A stretch of DNA of 64,000 nt from Gammaproteobacteria bacterium (lineage in GTDB: Bacteria > Pseudomonadota > Gammaproteobacteria > Xanthomonadales > SZUA-36): contig JAUHYP010000007.1 in NCBI GenBank assembly GCA_030426265.1, positions 62,001-126,000 on the forward strand, given 5' to 3'. Every line of letters starts with the position of its first letter. Position 1 is the first letter of the stretch. Position numbers and translations under genes: made by a program. Below the pieces are notes generated by a model, which saw nothing but the letters and a program-made list of their open reading frames with translations, ran no database searches and was not told the origin of the DNA. Of this stretch, positions 60,967 to 64,000 are shown piece by piece.

Positions 60967-61573
60967 CACCGGGCCCTCCGCGCCAGCGACTGACAGCCAG
61001 CTTGACGGTGAGTTGGTCGCGCACCGCTTCGAGACGACTCGGAAGCGACTGGTCGGCCCAGTCCATGTAGCGCTCGAAAGTGATGCGCCAGCCCGCCTGC
61101 TCCAGCAGGGCGATGGTGCCATCGGGATTGAGCTCCATCCGTTCCGGCGCCTGTCTGCCCGGCGCCGCCAGGCCCCTCACCCACCATTCCAGGGCGGTGA
61201 CCGGAAGCGTCCAGCCCGTCTCTTCCCAGACCAGCCGGTCCACGTCGGCGGCCTCGGCGATGCTGCCGTCGGACCGTTCGAGTCGCGTGATGCCGGGAGA
61301 GATGTCCAGCCGCCAGGCGCCCTGCCCCAGCGCGCCCCGGAACTGCAGGCTGCTGGCCTCACCCGAATCGTTCCAGTCCAGCCGACCACTGCCGCCTTCC
61401 TCGCCGCCGTCCACACCCAGGCGGCCGGTCAGTCCCCAGCGTTCCCAGGAGGCCAGCTGCTCGCTGCGCTCGGCATAGGCGGCTTCGCGCTCACCGGTCG
61501 AGGTCATCGGCGCCGGCGCCGCACAGGCGCCCAGTAGCGTTGCGGCCAGCAACAAGGGCGCCCAGCGGATCAC
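60938..61573 (-). CDS. lolB: outer-membrane lipoprotein insertion protein LolB
   Basis: 211 residues. Lipoprotein signal VIRWAPLLLAATLLGAC with lipobox LGAC, then SEQLASWERWGLTGRLGVDGGEEGGSGRLDWN, typical of the LolB beta-barrel half, and a C-terminal part with WWVRGLAAPG and ITFERYMDWADQSLPSRLEAVRDQLTVKLAVSRW. Receives lipoproteins from LolA and places them in the outer membrane. The GTG start at 61573 overlaps the upstream stop (GTGA). Synteny with ispE supports the name. Confidence 0.92.
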   Translation of the reverse strand: MIRWAPLLLAATLLGACAAPAPMTSTGEREAAYAERSEQLASWERWGLTGRLGVDGGEEGGSGRLDWNDSGEASSLQFRGALGQGAWRLDISPGITRLERSDGSIAEAADVDRLVWEETGWTLPVTALEWWVRGLAAPGRQAPERMELNPDGTIALLEQAGWRITFERYMDWADQSLPSRLEAVRDQLTVKLAVSRWRGGPGDVVAGPGSG

Positions 61574-63312
61574 AGTTCGACGCCGAACCGGTCGAGGGTT
61601 TCCAGGAGCACACGGTCGTCCGGGTTCATGCGGCGGCCTTCGCTCCACACCTGCCGGGCCTCGGCCTCGCGCCCCTGGATCCAGAGGACCTCGCCCAGGT
61701 GGGCCGCGATTTCGGCATTGCGGTCGCGCAGCAGGGCCTGGCGCAGGAACCGTTCGGCCTCGTCGAAGCGCCCGAGCCGGAAGGCGATCCATCCCATCGA
61801 ATCGATGATGGCCGGATCCTCGGGCTCGATCTCGAATGCGGCACGGATCAGCTGCTCCGCTTCCTGCAGGCGGTTGGTCCGGTCCGCGAGCGTGTAACCG
61901 AGCGCGTTGAGCGCGGCGGCGTTGCCCGGCTCGGCTTCCAGCACCGTGCGCAGGTTCGCCTCGGCCTCGTCGATGCGATCGAGCTGCACCGCGATCAGGG
62001 CCCTCGAGTACAGCAGGCGTGTGTCGCCCGGAAACTGCGTCATGGCGCTGTCGAGCACTTCCAGCGCCGTATTGGCCTGGTTCGCCTCGACCAGGATCTG
62101 CGCCTCCACCAGGGTGGTCTCCATCTGCACCGCTGCGCCCCCTTCATTGCGTGCGAACAGCAGTTCCTGGCGCGCCTCGTCCAGGCGCCCGATTTCGGCC
62201 AGCAGAAAGGCCCGCCGCAGCAGGGCGACCATCTCGTGCTCGCTGCCCTCGAGGCGCACATACCAGTCGATGGCCTGTTGCTTCAGGTCCAGGACCTCGG
62301 CGCTGCGCGCCGCCTGGAACGCGGTGTTGGTGGCGTCGCCGTAGGTCGCTTCCGCAAACCCCTCGTACAGGTCCATCGCGAGCTGCCGGTCGCCCGACTC
62401 GATGGCGAAGGCCACGCGGGCAAAACGGTTCTCGGGAGTGTCCGGCAACGCACGCAGCACCTCGTTGGCTTCGGCGGGCGCGCCGGTCTGGCGGAGCAGC
62501 TCGGCATACAACAGGGCCAGCGCCCGGTCGGAAGGATTCGATTGCCAGGCGGCGCGGTAGTGGCTGACGGCCGCCGTCTCGTCACGCCGGCTCAGGGCCA
62601 GGCGCCCGGCCCAGGACTGGAGCTGCGCCTCTCGCGGCGCCGCCGCGACGGCCTCCCTGGCCATCGCATAGGCCTCATCGAACCGGCCTGAACGCGCGAT
62701 GACCTGGGACAGGGTATACCGCGCGTAGGGGTTCTCCCCGGCATCGGTCTCTTCGATGAGATGCGCCACCATCTGCTCCGTCCGGTTGAGATCCCGGCCA
62801 GCGGTCAGCAGGCCGCTCACCCGCGGCCAGCCGCCCCAGGGTTCGTCCTCGAGCAGGCGCAGCGTTTCCACCAGCTGGATCTCGGCGCGCACGTAGTCGC
62901 CGCCGACGAGCAGGGTGCGGGTCGCGGTCTCACGCGCGTCGAGGTCATCCGGCGCCAGCACCACCCAGCGATCGGCGGCCATGGCGGCCGCCTGCCAGGA
63001 GTGGGCCGAAATCGCCACTTCCGTCGCACGCCGCGCGATTTCCGGATCGTCGGACAGCAGCGCCGCCGCCAAGTACTCGGCGGCCGCCTTCTCGACTTCG
63101 CCCTCGGATCCGAACACCTCCGCGGACCAGACCTTGTAGGCGACCTCGTCCGAGGGATCCGGGGGCACGGTGACCGGATCCGTCGATGTCGGAGGCGCCG
63201 CTCCGGACGGTTCCGTCCCACCGGCCTGGTCCGCCCCCGAGGAGGCGCAGGCGGCGAGGTACAGGACGAGGAGAAGGAGGGTGGCGCGGGACTTGCAGGC
63301 CCCGTGATTCAT
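61570..63312 (-). CDS. tetratricopeptide-repeat lipoprotein (PA4667-like)
   Basis: 580 residues. Signal with lipobox: CKSRATLLLLVLYLAACASSG. After a Thr/Pro/Gly-rich linker come many 34-residue TPR helical pairs over the rest of the protein, for example NAAALNALGYTLADRTNRLQEAEQLIRAAFEIEPEDPAIIDSMGWIAFRLGRFDEAERFLRQAL. The position next to lolB with divergent hemA is that of the Pseudomonas PA4667 gene. Probably an envelope scaffold, exact role unknown. ATG 63312 precedes the signal; the open frame further upstream runs into hemA antisense. Confidence 0.85.
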   Translation of the reverse strand: MNHGACKSRATLLLLVLYLAACASSGADQAGGTEPSGAAPPTSTDPVTVPPDPSDEVAYKVWSAEVFGSEGEVEKAAAEYLAAALLSDDPEIARRATEVAISAHSWQAAAMAADRWVVLAPDDLDARETATRTLLVGGDYVRAEIQLVETLRLLEDEPWGGWPRVSGLLTAGRDLNRTEQMVAHLIEETDAGENPYARYTLSQVIARSGRFDEAYAMAREAVAAAPREAQLQSWAGRLALSRRDETAAVSHYRAAWQSNPSDRALALLYAELLRQTGAPAEANEVLRALPDTPENRFARVAFAIESGDRQLAMDLYEGFAEATYGDATNTAFQAARSAEVLDLKQQAIDWYVRLEGSEHEMVALLRRAFLLAEIGRLDEARQELLFARNEGGAAVQMETTLVEAQILVEANQANTALEVLDSAMTQFPGDTRLLYSRALIAVQLDRIDEAEANLRTVLEAEPGNAAALNALGYTLADRTNRLQEAEQLIRAAFEIEPEDPAIIDSMGWIAFRLGRFDEAERFLRQALLRDRNAEIAAHLGEVLWIQGREAEARQVWSEGRRMNPDDRVLLETLDRFGVEL

Positions 63313-63340
63313 GAAACAATACCGATGGTCATGGATGCAC

Positions 63341-63369
63341 AGGATACTTCGTTGCCCCGGGTGAACCAA
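63341..63369 (-). promoter_or_regulatory. possible promoter of the TPR-lolB-ispE operon
   Basis: On the minus strand TTGGTT (63364-63369), a 17-base spacer and TATCCT (63341-63346), about 29 bases upstream of the TPR start. Each hexamer matches four of six consensus bases. Confidence 0.35.
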
Positions 63370-63447
63370 TCCCGGGCATGCCCATGCCTCCTTGAACTTC
63401 CGTCCCCGCGCCAGCAGAATCGCCCCACCCTTCCCGCCTGAAGCCGC

Positions 63448-64000
63448 ATGCCCATCGTCGTCACCGGAATCAGCCACCATACGGCCCCGCTGGAAATGCG
63501 GGAGCGCCTGGCGATCACGCCGGACGCCTATGCCGACAAGGTGGTCGAACTCCGCACCGCGGTGGGCCTGCTGGAGGCGGTGATCCTGAGCACCTGCAAC
63601 CGAACGGAGGTCTACGCCATGGCCCCCTCGGGCCGCCAGGGCGACATTGACGCCTGGCTGTTGCAGCAGGGCGGCCTGGAGCCCGGGGAAGCCGACGGGC
63701 TGGTGTACCGGCACGAGGGCCGCGATGCCGTGCATCACCTGTTTCGGGTAGCGTGCGGCCTCGACTCCATGGTGCTCGGCGAACCCCAGATCATGGGCCA
63801 GCTCAAGGATGCCTGGCAGGCGGCCCGGGACGCCGGGGGCCTTGGGAAGTTCACCGACCGCCTGTTCCAGCGCGCCTTCGCGGTCAGCAAGGACGTGCGC
63901 ACCCACACCGGGATCAACGACCACCCCGTTTCCGTCGCCTACATCGCGGCCATTCTCGCCGGACAGATTTTCGGCGACCTGGCGCGCAAGACGGTGCAGC
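63448..64000 (+). CDS. hemA: glutamyl-tRNA reductase, N-terminal part (3' end outside window)
   Basis: First committed step of C5 heme biosynthesis, reducing Glu-tRNA to glutamate-1-semialdehyde. 184 codons are visible: MPIVVTGISHHTAPLEMRERLA with the family HHTAP, the catalytic Cys in LSTCNRTEVYA, FRVACGLDSMVLGEPQIMGQLKDAW, and FAVSKDVRTHTGINDHPVSVAYIAA before the NADPH domain. Divergent from the TPR gene across a 135-base gap. The ribosome-binding site is weak. Confidence 0.96.
   Translation, partial: MPIVVTGISHHTAPLEMRERLAITPDAYADKVVELRTAVGLLEAVILSTCNRTEVYAMAPSGRQGDIDAWLLQQGGLEPGEADGLVYRHEGRDAVHHLFRVACGLDSMVLGEPQIMGQLKDAWQAARDAGGLGKFTDRLFQRAFAVSKDVRTHTGINDHPVSVAYIAAILAGQIFGDLARKTVQ

Overview
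This window is a high-GC gammaproteobacterial chromosome segment carrying mostly core genes. The organism is suggested by the Escherichia/Pseudomonas-like order tRNA-Tyr/Gly/Thr-tuf-tRNA-Trp-secE-nusG-rplKAJL-rpoBC, by the Pseudomonas-like order ychF-pth-rplY-prs-tRNA-Gln-ispE-lolB-TPR lipoprotein with divergent hemA, and by pdxB, dsbB, lolB and a 2-methylcitrate pathway. A Xanthomonadales/Chromatiales-type lineage is my best guess, but the sequence alone does not settle the genus.

Layout. 1-8 kb: 3' end of trxA, rho with a long leader, a VOC protein, a cluster of nested palindromic repeats, a DUF1287 protein, then mdh-prpB-prpC on the minus strand and divergent pdxB. 8-14 kb: typA, followed by a roughly 4 kb AT-richer insert. 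The insert holds a secreted S1-type protease, split by a 10-G homopolymer, translationally coupled to a large secreted beta-repeat protein, and it ends in a diverged second copy of the last 73 bp of typA. 14-23 kb: an M61 peptidase, dsbB-aroG (class II DAHP synthase), and divergent hutU-hutH-hutI with a DUF2490 outer-membrane protein. 23-41 kb: one uninterrupted minus-strand str-S10-spc-alpha ribosomal cluster, rpsL to rplQ. 41-56 kb: rpoC, rpoB, rplL, rplJ, rplA, rplK, nusG, secE, tRNA-Trp, a second tuf, tRNA-Thr, tRNA-Gly and tRNA-Tyr. 56-64 kb: a small acidic protein, ychF, pth, rplY, prs, tRNA-Gln, ispE, lolB, a TPR lipoprotein and the start of hemA.

How the parts work together. Most of the window is the translation/transcription machinery plus envelope and cofactor housekeeping. 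Histidine degradation (hutUHI) and propionate degradation (prpBC with mdh) are the catabolic parts. Regulation visible in the sequence includes a possible rho leader peptide, a consensus-like promoter and terminator-like leader hairpin before rpsL, an L10 autoregulatory leader before rplJ, hairpins between rplL and rpoB, and an internal promoter before rpsM.

The least ordinary features are two families of palindromic repeats, the typA 3'-end duplication bounding the protease island, the homopolymer-split protease, the apparently identical tuf pair, and a hairpin inserted between rpmD and rplO inside the ribosomal operon. I did not find a wholly new multi-gene system. The protease/secreted-repeat-protein pair and the nested palindromes with covarying arms are the best candidates for something undescribed.
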